A stretch of 64,000 nucleotides of DNA from Trichoplax adhaerens (GCF_000150275.1 NW_002060947.1:8216043-8280042), one strand, 5' to 3'. Counted from the first letter of the stretch, positions 23,656-36,524 are shown. Translations and numbers: made by a program. The notes: generated from the sequence alone by a model not told the origin.

Positions 23656-26600
23656 GGTCCTTCCCGACCGTGGTCTATTTATAGAGAACAGAGGAAGAAA
23701 GCTAAAGGAATTTTAATTGGGTTAGTTTGTAGTCATCTCGAGAAGAGCTTTGAACTTCAATACCGTACACACGTTATTATTACTTTGTATTTTCCGATTT
23801 CTTCAATGACAGACAAGATAGTGTTTTGCATCACTTTCTAAAGTAACTGAAACACTAACCACTGAATATCCAAGTTTTGCACTACTCTCAAAGAGTATAG
23901 AAGACCGCAATTGTACATTTCAGCAAAGTTGATGTAAAAATAGTTAATAACTCCCTACTCTTAGTAACTGTTTCAATAATGATCATCTCGAACTAAGAAG
24001 TATAGTGGCAAGGGTGTAAACGGGGTATACTGTATACTTCAATACAACATAGAATTAGTGTAAACACGATTGTCTTATTAATCTTTGTAGCGAACCGTGG
24101 ATTTATCTAGATCGGAAAATAGATCAGTAATAATAATAAATAGATCAGTAATATTTATCTACCGATAAATATTACTGTATATTGTAATCATGCACAATCT
24201 AGCAAATTGAGAGTAATTAATAATTAATTGATCGATAGTACAGTTTGCCATCGAAAGCTTTATCGGAAGGAAACTGTAGTCTGGCTGGCATTATGTTCAC
24301 AATCATAGATTATGATTAGCACCTAATAATTCGATAGATTAAACTTATCCTGTAAACGTTCTCTTTATAGAGAAGGTGAAGAATGGCGGAGATTCAGAAG
24401 CGTATTAGATAAAAAGCTTTTAAAAGTTTAAGATGTCAGTAGATACAGCGCTAGAATGAACGATGATATTACCGATTTTATTCCGTATTTAAATAAAAAG
24501 CAATGAGAAGACAACGTAGACGGAGAGATCAAAGATCTGCAAGATTGCATTTACAAATGGTCTTTTAAAAGTGAGCATTTGTTCATTATATTTAATAGTG
24601 AATAATCGTACGATGTCACTGTATTGGTGGTTACTACTATCTGGTTTAGCATACATAAGGATTAGGTGCAACGTAGGCTAGAAGTAAATTTGTTTAGTTT
24701 TAGCGTACAAACTAGATATCCTATAGTAAAGTACCGGAGTAACAAACTAAATCCAATATCGACAGTTCTTTTGCTTACTTACAAGTAGAAATCACCTGAT
24801 AACATTTAAAATTATATATATATATGTTATGTTATATATCAAACGAGTTGATATTGAACATTTCTATCGCCTTATAGTATTGTACTAGCATAAAAACCTA
24901 TGGCATTTCACGATATTACAGTACTGCAAAAGTCTTGTCACTAAAGTAGCATCGTAGTCAATGACCTAAATTAGACATTTCAGATTACTGGTTGCTATGG
25001 TCAGAAGTGTTTAAATTGCTGTAAATGGCGGATAAGAGTAAATACCGATAGCATGTACTTGATGTAAAGTCAAATCATGGCGGTATAGTCATTACGAACT
25101 ATCATACAATGCCACCAGGTATTTAGAATAATAATGACAGAGCAATATTGATGATGTTCAATGCTACTATACATGAAATTGTGAAGTTTTAAATAGGCTC
25201 TAACAGAATTGAGTAACTAGTAGTAATTTAATTCTGATTACTTGTTACCACCAAAGCTGCTGGCGCTCTACTTTATAACAGAAAACTTGGAACATTTCAA
25301 GATCCTCCTAATCCTGTTGCTGAAAAATTTATCGTAGTGTATGTTTAATGTTCGATCAAAGTAATGCTCCATCACCATTACCTCCTTATGTCAAATATTT
25401 TAAAACTAGTTATAGGAAAAATTATTGCCAACTCTGTAATACTATGTTTGAGGTTACTGAGCAGCTTATCACCGAAGAACATCATAGATTGCCGCAATTT
25501 ATGAAGAAAAATGTTGATAAATCAGTTGATCATAATCCAAGTGAAGAACTAGAATTTTTACCCTATATCTTATTACGAGGAGAATGAAATTTTGATGAAA
25601 TTTTGGGAAATATTATAGACTTAATGATTGGAGGAGTAGACACGGTAACATTATATTAACATAGAGTAGCATAGATGGATTGCAATAAGATTTAAAGATT
25701 TTATTGTAGACGTCAACATTATATAATTTAATATTTTTGATAACTGCAAGTTTAATTGATACATTAATACATTTATGTGGCTAAATATTGCGGTATGTCA
25801 ATCATATTGGATCGCAATCTTGACTTTTACTTGTATCTTCATTAATTGCGAAATCGTTTCCATACAGTCGGCCAACATAAAGCTATGGACTTTGTACATA
25901 TTAGGAAAAAATCTTGATATACAAGAAAAGTTACATCAAGAAGTAAGTCATATATTAAAGAAAGGAGAATATCCAGATAGTACAGCTATTCAACAGATGC
26001 CTTATTTAAGAGTTCTGATAATAGAAAGTCAACGGTATGTGAATATTATAGATTGATTTTAGTAAAGGTTAATGCAAATACTTCTAACATTATGATCTGG
26101 AATGATGCTTTTATATGGAAATAAAAGTACGTACAGTATTCATTCATCCCAATAGTACCGCGCTTGGTTGAGAAGGACATAGTACTGGGTGGATATCAAA
26201 TTCCTGCCAAAGTATGTTCAATAGCTCATGCAAAATATGAGCTGATGTAAGATAGAAATTATATGCAATAAGTCATACTATGGCTGATTATGAAATTTCT
26301 AGTGAATTTCTTAATAAATCTCTTTTTCGAATTTCAATGATAGACCTTTAACTGTGGCAGTGTAATTCTTAGCAAAAGTTTTAAATTAATTAATCGTTGA
26401 CATAATTAATACTCGTACTTTGCGTAAGCTATTTATATTTAAACTTTTAAAATCAAAATATTAGTTCGATAATGTTGCACACTCGTAGACTAGGGTACTA
26501 GCTGGATTTAGTGCGATGTCTTATGATGAATCAATTCATGACGAGCCTACAAAGATTAAGCCAGAACGGTGGATGAGGTCGTCCTCTAAACGTCGCTTGG

Positions 26601-26670
26601 ATCCTTACACTTTTACAACTTTTAGTTTTGGGCCAAGGATGTGCATTAGTAGTGTCAAGGCAATCAAATA
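23656..26670 (+). pseudogene. Mitochondrial P450, copy 3 (degraded pseudogene)
   Basis: All exons except the first and last are recognisable, but the copy cannot encode an enzyme. Exon 1 survives only as its last 65 bases (23656-23720). Exon 2 (24371-24570) keeps its 200-nt length but has in-frame TAA at 24429 and TGA at 24504. Exon 3 (25257-25644) is 388 nt, one base short, and has a TGA at 25585. Exon 4 (25868-26034) is open and full length. Exon 5 (26137-26211) is four bases short. Exon 6 starts at 26489 and breaks just after the heme cysteine (FSFGPRMCIS, then a stop); exon 7 was not found. Sequence is closer to copy 4 than to copies 1 and 2. Splice sites are still mostly intact, so decay is moderate in age. 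Confidence 0.92.
24146..24177. repeat. Perfect 14-bp inverted repeat with 4-base loop
   Basis: The arm cagtaatatttatc is followed by tacc and its exact reverse complement. It lies in intron 1 of the copy 3 pseudogene, next to two direct copies of tagatcagtaata. It could form a strong hairpin or cruciform; a role is not evident. Confidence 0.85.
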
Positions 26671-26978
26671 AATATAAAATGCCTATACAAGTACTATTCT
26701 AAATCTCTCTGTTTTTCTATTCAATTCGACAATTTATAATTTTACTTAATGTCAAATTCTTCCAAAAGGAAATTCCTAATTTTAGGGGTGAGGTCATACC
26801 CATTTAATGGTATATACTACACCGATGGCTTTCATAGATTAGAAACTTTTACTAGTAAACGACTGTGTAAGATCGAATGGCTCTTGAAGTAGATAGCTAC
26901 CATTAGTCGTTGTTTTGAATCGATTTAATGTATTTTCTACTTCTATAAATAATAGTGCCGTATTTGGTTAAGAACAAG

Positions 26979-29900
26979 ATGTTAATAGGCTTCCGAAAAA
27001 TTTCACTTCGATCATGCCTTGCACTTCGTGTAATAGCTGTTAATGGAATTGTAAACCAATCGACAGCAGTTGGGAATTTAGACCATAAACCAAATGGTAA
27101 TAATGAATCTGTCGAAGTGAAGCCATTCAGTGAAATACCTGGACCCAAGGGTTTACCCTTGATTGGCTCTTTACTGACTGTACTTAAAAATGATGGATAT
27201 TATATAAAGAAAACACATTTATACATGATTATGAATGCTAAAAAATATGGTCGAATCCATAAAGATAAAATGGGTAATTTCGAGTACGTGCTTGTGTATA
27301 AACCAGAAGATGTTGCTAAATTATATCAAGCTGAGGGAAGATCACCTTATCGAGGTCCTTCTGTACCATAGACTACTTATAGAGAACAGAGAAAGAAAGC
27401 TAAAGGTCTTTTAATTAGGTTAGTGAGGAATCATTGCGATAACAATAGATCGAACTTGCAATACTGGCCTTATGGATTAATATTCCTTCAGTGACTACTG
27501 TAATAGTATCATTTGCTGTCAATGTTTATTTTAAAAGGAAAATCGTACTCTATGGTAAGTATGGTACTATTTTAAGTAAATTATTTGCTTTCTTCCCTCT
27601 ATATGCATATTATCTATCCGGTGCAACGAAACAGTTCATAGGCAAGTAAAACGTTTAATTCTGTTTACTTTCTTACTATACGCGTAGCGAAGGGGAAGAG
27701 TGGCGAAGATTTAGAAGCATTTTGGATAAAAAGCTTTTAAAAGTCAAAGATGTTAGTGCATACAGTGGTAGAATGAATGATGTCATTACGGATTTAATCA
27801 ACTATTTAACTAAGAAACAACTGGAAGATGACCTAAATGGAGAAATCAGCAATCTGAGAGACTGCTTATACAAATGGTCTTTTGAAAGTAAGGATTAAGA
27901 TTCTGTTCATTTATTGATATTGAAAGTTACAATCAGTATTTACCAAATAAGTCTATATTAAATCTTTCTAATATCTTTTGCACTACGCGTACATTGACTT
28001 GAAAATTCGCTTCTTAATACTGAAGAGATGCTCAATTTTATAAGGCAAACGTATATTCTATACTACTGTAAATCCTTAATTTACAGAACATAGATTGTTT
28101 GCAAATTGCCACTATACGAAATATTCAAGCAGCAGTAATGATGAATAAGAGCGATGAGAGACAGCCTATACTTGCTGTCAAATCGAATTCTGTAGTGAAT
28201 TTGTAACAATGCATGCACACTCCATCAATATTCGATAGAAATGATTAAATAGTGTTTATACAATGCTCCAGATTGATAAATTTATTATTTTTATACTGAT
28301 AGCTGCTATTATACACGAAATTGCGTAGAGGTGATAGACTCATAGTACAACTGAAGCGAATATACGTATAGTACTAATGTGATTGGTATCTTTAATTTAT
28401 TACTACTTTAGCTATTGGCACTATTCTATATAATAAAAGGCTTGGAACGCTTCAAGATCCTCCTAATCCCATTGCTGAAAAATTTTATCATAGTGTATGT
28501 TTAATGTTTGAACAAAGTAACGATCTGGCACCAATACCTCCATATTATAAGTATTTTAAAACTAAATATTGGAAAGATTATTGCCAACTCTGGGATACGA
28601 TGTTTGAGATTGCAGAGCAACTCATCAATGAAGAACACCAGAGACTGCAACAAATTATGCAGGATATCGCTGATAAATCAGTTGACCTTCGTCGCAGTGA
28701 AGAATTAGAATTTTTACCTTATGTTCTTTTACGAGGAGAATTAAATTCTGATGAAATCGTAGGAAATATTATAGATTTGATGATTGCGGCAGTAGACACG
28801 GTAATATTACGCTCTCATAGAGTTTTATAAAGAGATTGCAATATGATTTATAGACTTTATTATATTATAGACGTCAATTTTATCAATCTAAAAATTATTA
28901 GCCATTGTAAGCTTAATGCATACACGGTACTGTATGTAGTAAAGCTTTTGAATTTTAATTAAATTCGACGATAGCCTTTACTTGTAATGGTATAATTTTT
29001 AATTGCTCTATTGTATCCCTACAGTCGGCCAATACAATGCTGTGGACTTTATACATATTGGGAAAAAATCCTGAAATACAAGAAAAGTTATACCAAGAAG
29101 TAAGCAATGTATTAAAGAAAGGGGAATATCCAGATAGTGGAGCTATTCAAAAGATGTCTTACTTAAGAGCCCTAATAAAAGAAACTCAACGGTATGTGTA
29201 AATAACATGAACATACGCGTATTGCACTTCAAGATAAACGCAGTAATTCTAATATGAACGTCTCGAATGAATCTTCAACAATCATAGCATGTATCCAATC
29301 CTCCCTGGTGTACCTCGCTTCATTGACACGGATATAGTCCTTGCTGGATATCGAATTCCCGCTAATGTATGTTAACTTATGAGCGTACGCAAGATTGATA
29401 GAATACTGTAAAATATCGCGCTATATCCAGAATTTGATATTTATTAGTAGCCCAGTTCTTTAACAAGAGTTTGTACTAACTAAATGTCAATAATGAACTT
29501 TGTTAATCGTATTCACATGAATCTGACGATTAATATGTTTTCTATTCAATATTTGGTATAATTAGTATTTTCATTTATTTCCACGCTAATAGTTTCTATG
29601 ATTACGCCATACTTGCTTAGACTAGGATAATGGCTGGATTTTGTGTAATGTCTTGTGATGAATCGATTTTCGATGAACCGACAAAGTTTAAACCAGAGCG
29701 ATGGATTAGGTCGCCCTCCAAAAGGCGTTTAGACCCATATATTTATACAGCATTTAGTTTTGGGCCTAGGATGTGCATTGGTAGACGCGTAGCGGAATTG
29801 CAAATGCAGCTACTGATAGCAAGGGTAAGCTACCGTAGTTTAAGGGGGTATACAAGTGCATCATTACCAATAGCTATACCATAGGGAGTATACAAGTGCA

Positions 29901-30154
29901 TCCTTACCAATAGCTATATTAAATGCCTATTTTACATAAACTATGGGATTTTTATTTGACTTATGACTTATTGCAAAGGTATCATACAGTATTTCTAATT
30001 TATGCTTATGGTCCTATTTTGAACGGTATGTGTATAGTTAATTTCTCAATTTCGCGTGGAATGCCGAAACACTGGTGAAGTTGGCCAGATAATTAGAACG
30101 GTAGCTTCCCCAGAGACGGATATTCGAATTGCTTTAGAACCAAGAATCAACTAG
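26979..30154 (+). pseudogene. Mitochondrial P450, copy 4 (single nonsense codon in exon 1)
   Basis: Seven exons at 26979-27418, 27688-27887, 28412-28800, 29025-29191, 29288-29366, 29621-29824 and 30038-30154, each with exactly the length seen in copies 1 and 2. The only disabling change is TAG at 27369-27371, where copies 1, 2 and 3 have TGG (tryptophan in the LPW / RPW motif). Everything downstream is open and correctly phased to the terminal TAG. Motifs: I-helix AAVDTS (second glycine changed to alanine), K-helix ETQR, PERW, heme loop FSFGPRMCIG. The product would stop after about 130 of 531 residues unless the base is an assembly error, a segregating allele, or read through. Intact remaining sequence implies very recent loss or an artefact. 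Confidence 0.85.
29842..29920. repeat. Two-copy tandem repeat, 40-bp unit
   Basis: The stretch gtatacaagtgcatc-ttaccaatagctata occurs at 29848 and 29888 with one or two changes. It sits in intron 6 of P450 copy 4, starting about 18 bases after the donor site. Confidence 0.9.
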
Positions 30155-32581
30155 ATATTTCGAATAGGATGTATCAGCATATGCGTACTTGTAGGTGGTA
30201 TTGACTAGATATTAAGAACTATGTGCCAATTTATTCGCTGTTTTAATTTGTAAACCTATGAAATAGCAACATTCTCTGATGTCTCTGTGCAAATGTTATA
30301 GTGATATGATAAAATTGTAACTTATAGTTCATGCTATTTATTTATTGCCAACCAATATCGCCTAAATAAATGATCTTGCGAGCATTATGAATTATGCTAG
30401 TGGAATGTTCCGTTGGTTTTACTTTGCGTCTAAGCATTGATCTTATAACGTATAAATTGATGCCATTGATTCATTCACGGTCTATATAACATGATTTCAA
30501 TCTTGCTTGAAAATTGGCATAATGCAATCATATCAAGTCAAAAAGATCGCTGAATATCAATGCCATATTTTTTAGGTTATGATATGTATTAGACTACTAT
30601 GCTCTCGCGTTTATTTTGTTGTCCTGCGGTATTAATAATAATGTGATCATGCTAATCATTGATTATCAAGTTGTTATGGAGTAAAGTGCTTTGGTTAAGT
30701 TTTGCAAATGCGATACTGTGATTGTAGCTGCAAGGTGAGCTCTACTTGGCTTGCTGACTTCTTGCTTACTTCAAAGCTTTGTACAGTTTCATGAGTCGAT
30801 TGGATGCATGATCAAGGCGAGATATCCTTTCACTAAAGCAACATGTCTAGCTGTAAATGCTGTTTTAATCTGTATCAATTCTTATTATGTTAGAGGGATA
30901 CCGGTAGAACTATATCTATACTACACCAATCGTTCGAGAAGATTGTACCAGATCACTAATTGTGTTTTATGCTAATACTAATTAATAATTCACATTAGAA
31001 CTAGAGCTATCATGATCGATATTGACCCTTCAGATATTTACTGCTCAGCCTTGGCTAAGTCAACGCGGACTTGCGAGAAGAAAGTACCTAGTCTAGCAGA
31101 TTAGAACTGCCAGTAAGCTTTCAACAATATTACTTCTATAACTTATGATGCTTCTATTGACTTATATTATATTGGGCATTATATTATATTGACTTTTATT
31201 ACTCGTGACCGAATAAAAAGAAGCCATAGTACTCTTCCATTATGATCGATATTAAACTTGATTCTATGCGCAAAACAAGGTTACCAACATAGGCGACTGT
31301 ACCATGGAAGAGGACTTTTTATTTCCTGGCTAAGTTCCTTGCTGGACTATTCTTCCTGTTAGCAGTCCAGAACTCAGTATTGTTAGTTGTTGACAAACTA
31401 GTGACTATGAAAGCTTTTGCTTGGTATTCTAACTTGAGGTACTGCACTGCAATCCTATCGGAAGGCAAAGTTAACAGACGCAACTGCCATTGCAGCCTGT
31501 TTTATTTATTTACCCTAGATTCCTAAACTACTGCTAATCCTTTATGTTTGCGGATTTGATCGATCAATTAGCGTTAATACATGACATCGACCGCAATTGG
31601 TGAAATCAAGTGATTGCCATTCATCGCAGTTTCATAACGGATTGATCGAACGGTAGACAGATGACATGATGGCAGATGATAGACTGCTGGTAAACCATTC
31701 CTCGCTTGCGAAAGAAGGAATCATGACATCATCAATAAAGTCCATCGGTACGTCTCTTTTAAAAATGGATCAAATTCCTTTCACTCTTCGATCGATAGCG
31801 TGGAGTCATTATAGGATCATTAGAAATGATGATCGATGCAGTGAGAAAGATAGCTTATGATTATCACACAGCGGTTGGGCTCGGCTGGGCTGAAAGTGGC
31901 CCATGAGGATGGATATGCTGTATGCCAACAGTTTACTGTACTTGAATGGATGTTTCAGTCCAAGTTTGCAACTTACTTTCCAATTTTTGTCTTACTTACA
32001 CAGCCATAACAATGGCTGCCTGTGAAAACCCCCATTTGTCTACCTTCTATCGACCCAAAGATTGATATTGCGTTCCAATTTTTCTTCGCTATCTGTCTTA
32101 CACAGTCATGACAACGACTGCCAGGTAGCTTATGGCACAACCTTAGGGCTCGCCTGGACTGAAAGTGGCCCATGATGATGGATATGCTGTGTGCCAACAG
32201 TTTACTGTGCTTGAATGGATGTTTCAGTCTAAGTCTTTAGCTTACTTTCGAATTTTTATCTATCTTGCACAGCCATAACAATGACTGCCTCTGGACAACC
32301 CCCATTTTTCTACCGTGTGTAGACCCAAAGATTGATATTGCTTTCCTGTTTGTCTTCGCTATCTATCTTAAACAGTCATGATAACGATTACCAACAATAC
32401 CTTCCCCCTTTTTATACCTTCAAGGACTACTACCAGAAAGTCTTGTAGCAGTCCATAGCATACTTAGAACTAGATCATTTGTGCTAGTTTTGGATGTTGA
32501 GAGATTAAAATTACAGTCGTGCTATCGTAAGGATACTCTTTTCTTCAAGGTTATAGTACGATCAACGTCTGTTACTCGTCA
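30155..32581. other. Intergenic region between P450 array and RRM gene
   Basis: About 2.4 kb without a recognised gene. Open frames of 60-75 codons (30751-30975, 31666-31860, and 31973-32197 on the minus strand) show no domain. The minus-strand one lies in the 269-bp repeat and is not conserved as a frame in the second repeat unit. The stretch may include 5' exons of the RRM gene, which were not resolved. Confidence 0.45.
31866..32400. repeat. Two-copy tandem duplication, 269-bp unit
   Basis: Unit 1 (from about 31866) and unit 2 (from about 32135) share long matches: ctgaaagtggcccatga at 31890 and 32159, gccaacagtttactgt, cttgaatggatgtttcagtc, cacagccataacaatg and acccaaagattgatattgc. Similarity is high with few small indels. 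Confidence 0.92.
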
Positions 32582-35292
32582 ATGAATCTGTCATCAACGT
32601 CGATTTGTCTGCATACAGTACTACTTATGATATTAGATAAAGCCAATTATAATCGTGTTATCGATAAGAGACATCCAATTTCATTTTCTTTCCTTGTGTA
32701 TAATCATATACGTAGTCTATTTGTAGAGGTAAATAACGATAGTGCCAATGACTGTATTATAGGTAATGCAACGAATTATAACAGTGGCTCCCATCATGAA
32801 GATAATTTAGCAACCCATCGACTACGCCATTCTATCAGCAACACAACCAACTCGAATCTAAAGATCCATCAACTTTTGAAAACAGGTTATGGCATGGATA
32901 TAACCCCAGGACAAAGGAAATTTGGACCGCCATCTGATTGGCAAGGTCCTCCTCCACAGGATTGTGAGGTAATGACTTGATATTGCAATAATTACAACAT
33001 AATTACCTGATCAAGTGGCTTTTACATTTACTTGTACTATAAACTGGAACTCATGTTGACTCAAGTGTTAAAGCCAGGCATTTGTACCAACCCATAAACT
33101 AATCTGATGGACTGCATTAGTATCATTGACCAACAGATGATCGATGGCTAAATTATACAGTATAAATTGTGCAAAATTGCTCTATAGCAGCCAGTTTCGA
33201 TAAATATTGCCATCACCTATGTTCTACTATAGCAGTTATGATCTATCACTAAAGTATTCCGTGTATTATAACGGGCCTAAAATATTGGCGATCATTTAGC
33301 ATGACTTACAACTGCAATATACAGTATACTGTTTATTTTTGTCTGCAGTGATGAAAGGCAATAACTTGATTCAGTAATTGATTCTACTGCTTGTGATATT
33401 ATTGTAGACTAATAAATTAATAAGGTTACAATGATAATCATACCCTACTTATAGATTTACATCGGTAAAATACCTCATGATGCCTTGGAAGATGAATTAA
33501 TACCGCTTTTGCAAACTTGTGGTAAAATCTACGAATTACGATTAATGATCGATCCTGCTAGTGGACACAATCGTGGCTACGCATTTCTTTCGTATACAAC
33601 GAAAGAAGCTGCCAACCAATGTGTCCGCAGATATCATGGTTACTCGATACGAAAGGATAAACCATTAACTGTAATACATTCGACACCGAACGTTAGACTA
33701 TTTATTAGCCCAATACCCAAGTATATGAATAAAGAAGAAATTTATAATAAATTTAGCAAGTTATCGGATGGTTTAACTGAAGTCATTGTCTATCCTGATC
33801 CTGACGCAAAAGATAAAATTCGTGGATTTGCATTCCTTGAATATGTCGACCATAAAGCTGCTACCTACGCTCGGCGTAAACTGATCACAGATACGGTTAG
33901 TTTATCTGGCAAGGTGATTAATGTTGAATGGGCTGAATCCTCTAAAGAACCAAAAGACCATGTTGTAGGTAATAAGGTACTGTATATGTTCACACTGTCA
34001 ATAACATCGAAGCTCTACAGAACTACCTTCAATCACCATTTTTTTTTTTTATTACTTAGAGCTGATCGATTACGTCATACTAAGTAAATGAATGTTCTAA
34101 ATCTGTTTTCCTTCTATTATATCAATCGATTCTAATTCGTCGATATTCTAATTCTAATTCGATATACATACTATTATTATTTTGTTATTAGGTAAAAGAA
34201 GTCTATTGTGGTAATATCGCAGAGCATATTACTGAAGATACCTTAAACACTGCCTTCCTTCAATATGGCTCTATTGAACGTATCAAGAAGTTACACGATT
34301 ACGCTTTCATTTGCTTTGCTTCTAGGGAATCAGCCTTAAAGGCGATTGAAGGTGTTCGTGGTACGGTTATTAACGGTTGCAAGGTTGATGTCCAGCTCGC
34401 TAAGGGACCAGTCAGGAAAGAAAAGCCTTTAGGAAAGTCATCAAGTCGTGTAAGAAATAGAAGTAGCGTAAGCATGAATAAAAAAAATGCTAGCGTAATT
34501 ACCCCATTAATGGCATCGATACCGCATCATCGTGATAAAGCAAAGCATGTTATTCCGGATGTAATGAGTGGAAGTCACTCTACAACAAGGAATTACGATG
34601 AGAGCAAAGATTATGGTCCCAAGAATTGTTCCTATGACTTTAAGCCTTCCAAATCAATGGATACTCAAGCAGGATATTTTGACGACAGTAGGATTATTAG
34701 ATATGATCATTACAGCACGAGTCAAAACAGCCCGAGAATGCCATCAGACATAGGTAGTCTTAATCGAAATCGCATACAGGTACATGCTCACAATGGAGGT
34801 AACCAAGTTTTGGACTATTCTAACAGGATTTGGCATAAAGCTAGTCAATCCTACGAGTATAATCGTAATAATGTAAGTGCTCGATCTGGCAATCAACCCC
34901 AACCGCTGATTCCATCACTATCTCCTATTAAAAAGCGTAAACGAGACTGCAGAGAATCCTATCAACACGATATTCATTTAAATGCCAACAAGCGATCCAT
35001 TGGAAGTCCTTCTCAACCTCCATTACTTACTAAAATAACTAAAAATAAGTCTTATCATCGAGAAAATAACGATAAAAAATTTCTCAATGGACGATTTTCT
35101 CAGGATGGCCAACTCCCTAGATCAACAACACAGACTTCTCATCCAAATCATGCAAACTCGGGTATTGGCCACAATATTACTAATCAGCGAAAACCACCAT
35201 CCATTATGCAACACTTACAGAAAGTTGATCGTGAACAAAGTAAAATCACGAAGAATATTGTGCCATTATTTGCCAGGCTTCCGATACCTTAG
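32582..35292 (+). CDS. Three-RRM RNA-binding protein, SYNCRIP / hnRNP-R / A1CF family
   Basis: Exons 32582-32968, 33455-33976 and 34192-35292 join in phase to about 669 residues. The family signature runs from HQLLKTGYGMDITPGQRKFG into WQGPPP and then RRM1 (RNP2 IYIGKI, RNP1 RGYAFLSY, residues about 130-205), RRM2 (LFISPI, RGFAFLEY, about 208-290) and RRM3 (VYCGNI, DYAFICF, about 306-375). In animals such proteins bind mRNA and act in splicing, editing, stability or translation. Unlike hnRNP-R and Q, the tail of about 290 residues is rich in Ser, Asn, His, Arg and Gln with no RGG box, so it is probably disordered. A short basic motif SPIKKRKR in the tail could be a nuclear localisation signal. 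The 5' end is uncertain: the ATG at 32582 opens the frame, but an upstream exon or a later start is possible. Confidence 0.88.
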
Positions 35293-35443
35293 CCTTGGCG
35301 TGATAGTTATTTATTTCAGATAAAAATTTACCGCACATGTTAAATTACCTTTTCTAGGATAAAATATTATTTGTATGTCTACTAAGAGCAGCGGTCAATA
35401 ATATTTATAACGTTGAAAATAGCTTTAAACCATTCAAGAGCGG

Positions 35444-35456
35444 AATAAAGAATAAA
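35444..35456 (+). terminator. Candidate double polyadenylation signal of the RRM gene
   Basis: Two AATAAA hexamers, at 35444 and 35451, lie about 150 bases after the stop codon. Confidence 0.45.
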
Positions 35457-36524
35457 GTTTAGCTCTAATTTATTATCGAAGTAAATTATAGATCATCACT
35501 AACCAGTTGAAATGTGTTGTCAATGATCAAGCTGTGTTTGATCGTTTAGATAATGTATTAATTTCAATGTGAATGAGCGGGCTATTAATACTCTATTCGC
35601 TTATTGAATAAAATCTTTTATTTATGTATGTTTTGCGTGCCTTCTACCCTTGTCATCGGGCTTAATTAATTTATTTGTTTATAGAGTTTTTCGATAATAA
35701 AATTATATCGACATATTATTAGCAAAAGTAACTATGACTATTGATCAATGCGTTTGTTTTATTAAAATTCACAAATTTTCTAACATTAAAAGACAAACAT
35801 ATCATCGATAATTTAATAAAAGATCACATTCACGTAATATCTAGCAAATCCGTAATTTATAAAGAAACATAAATATTATTATCTTAGTAATTAATTGATT
35901 TAATCCACATTCTCATTCTATACGGATCACTAATGGAATTACATAGCATAACAATCATCTTCTAGTATTTGAGCTTAAAGTTCATTGATCAATCCATTTT
36001 AAGAATGGTCAAAGTTACTTGTAATGGCTTGAATGTTGATGAAAACAATATTATTGTACAACGATAACAAATTTGACAACTCCATCGGTGCTTCCAGTAT
36101 CCAATAAGCAAAGAAATAACATACGATAGATTGCATTATCAGAAATATTCAAGCGTTTTATTCTTTCTATAAATTAACGTCCTTCTGAAATCAATTGTTC
36201 ATAGATGTCATATTTGATTACTTAATCCAAAATTATTTAGTTTTATTGGAGACTAACTATAAACTAACGGTGAATAAGCCAAATTCAAGTTAACGTTGCT
36301 ATATAAAGTATTTATGTCCACTCGTAATTAATTATGCTATAAAAGAGGGCAATAGTTCTATAGCATATCATGAACGAGATAATAGATCTCACTAAATAAG
36401 TATCAAATAGATTTCTAATTGTTCTTTAAGATACCTGGAAAAACAGAACAAAGAAAACCTGGCTAATTATTAATTAAATTTCATCAATTATTAGCCGTCT
36501 AAATTTCGTCGATGACAACATATG
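35457..36524. other. Intergenic spacer before the lipase gene
   Basis: About 1.1 kb of AT-rich sequence with no recognised gene or repeat. A second TATAAAAG is present at about 36338, some 250 bases before the lipase start. Confidence 0.5.

Noticed and set aside
27369-27371. TAG within P450 copy 4 read as a reassigned codon
   Set aside because: TAG ends the same gene at 30152, and also ends the lipase, the RRM gene and the orphan membrane gene. A standard code explains all intact genes.
31973-32197. Minus-strand 74-codon frame
   Set aside because: It lies inside the 269-bp duplication and is not maintained in the second unit.
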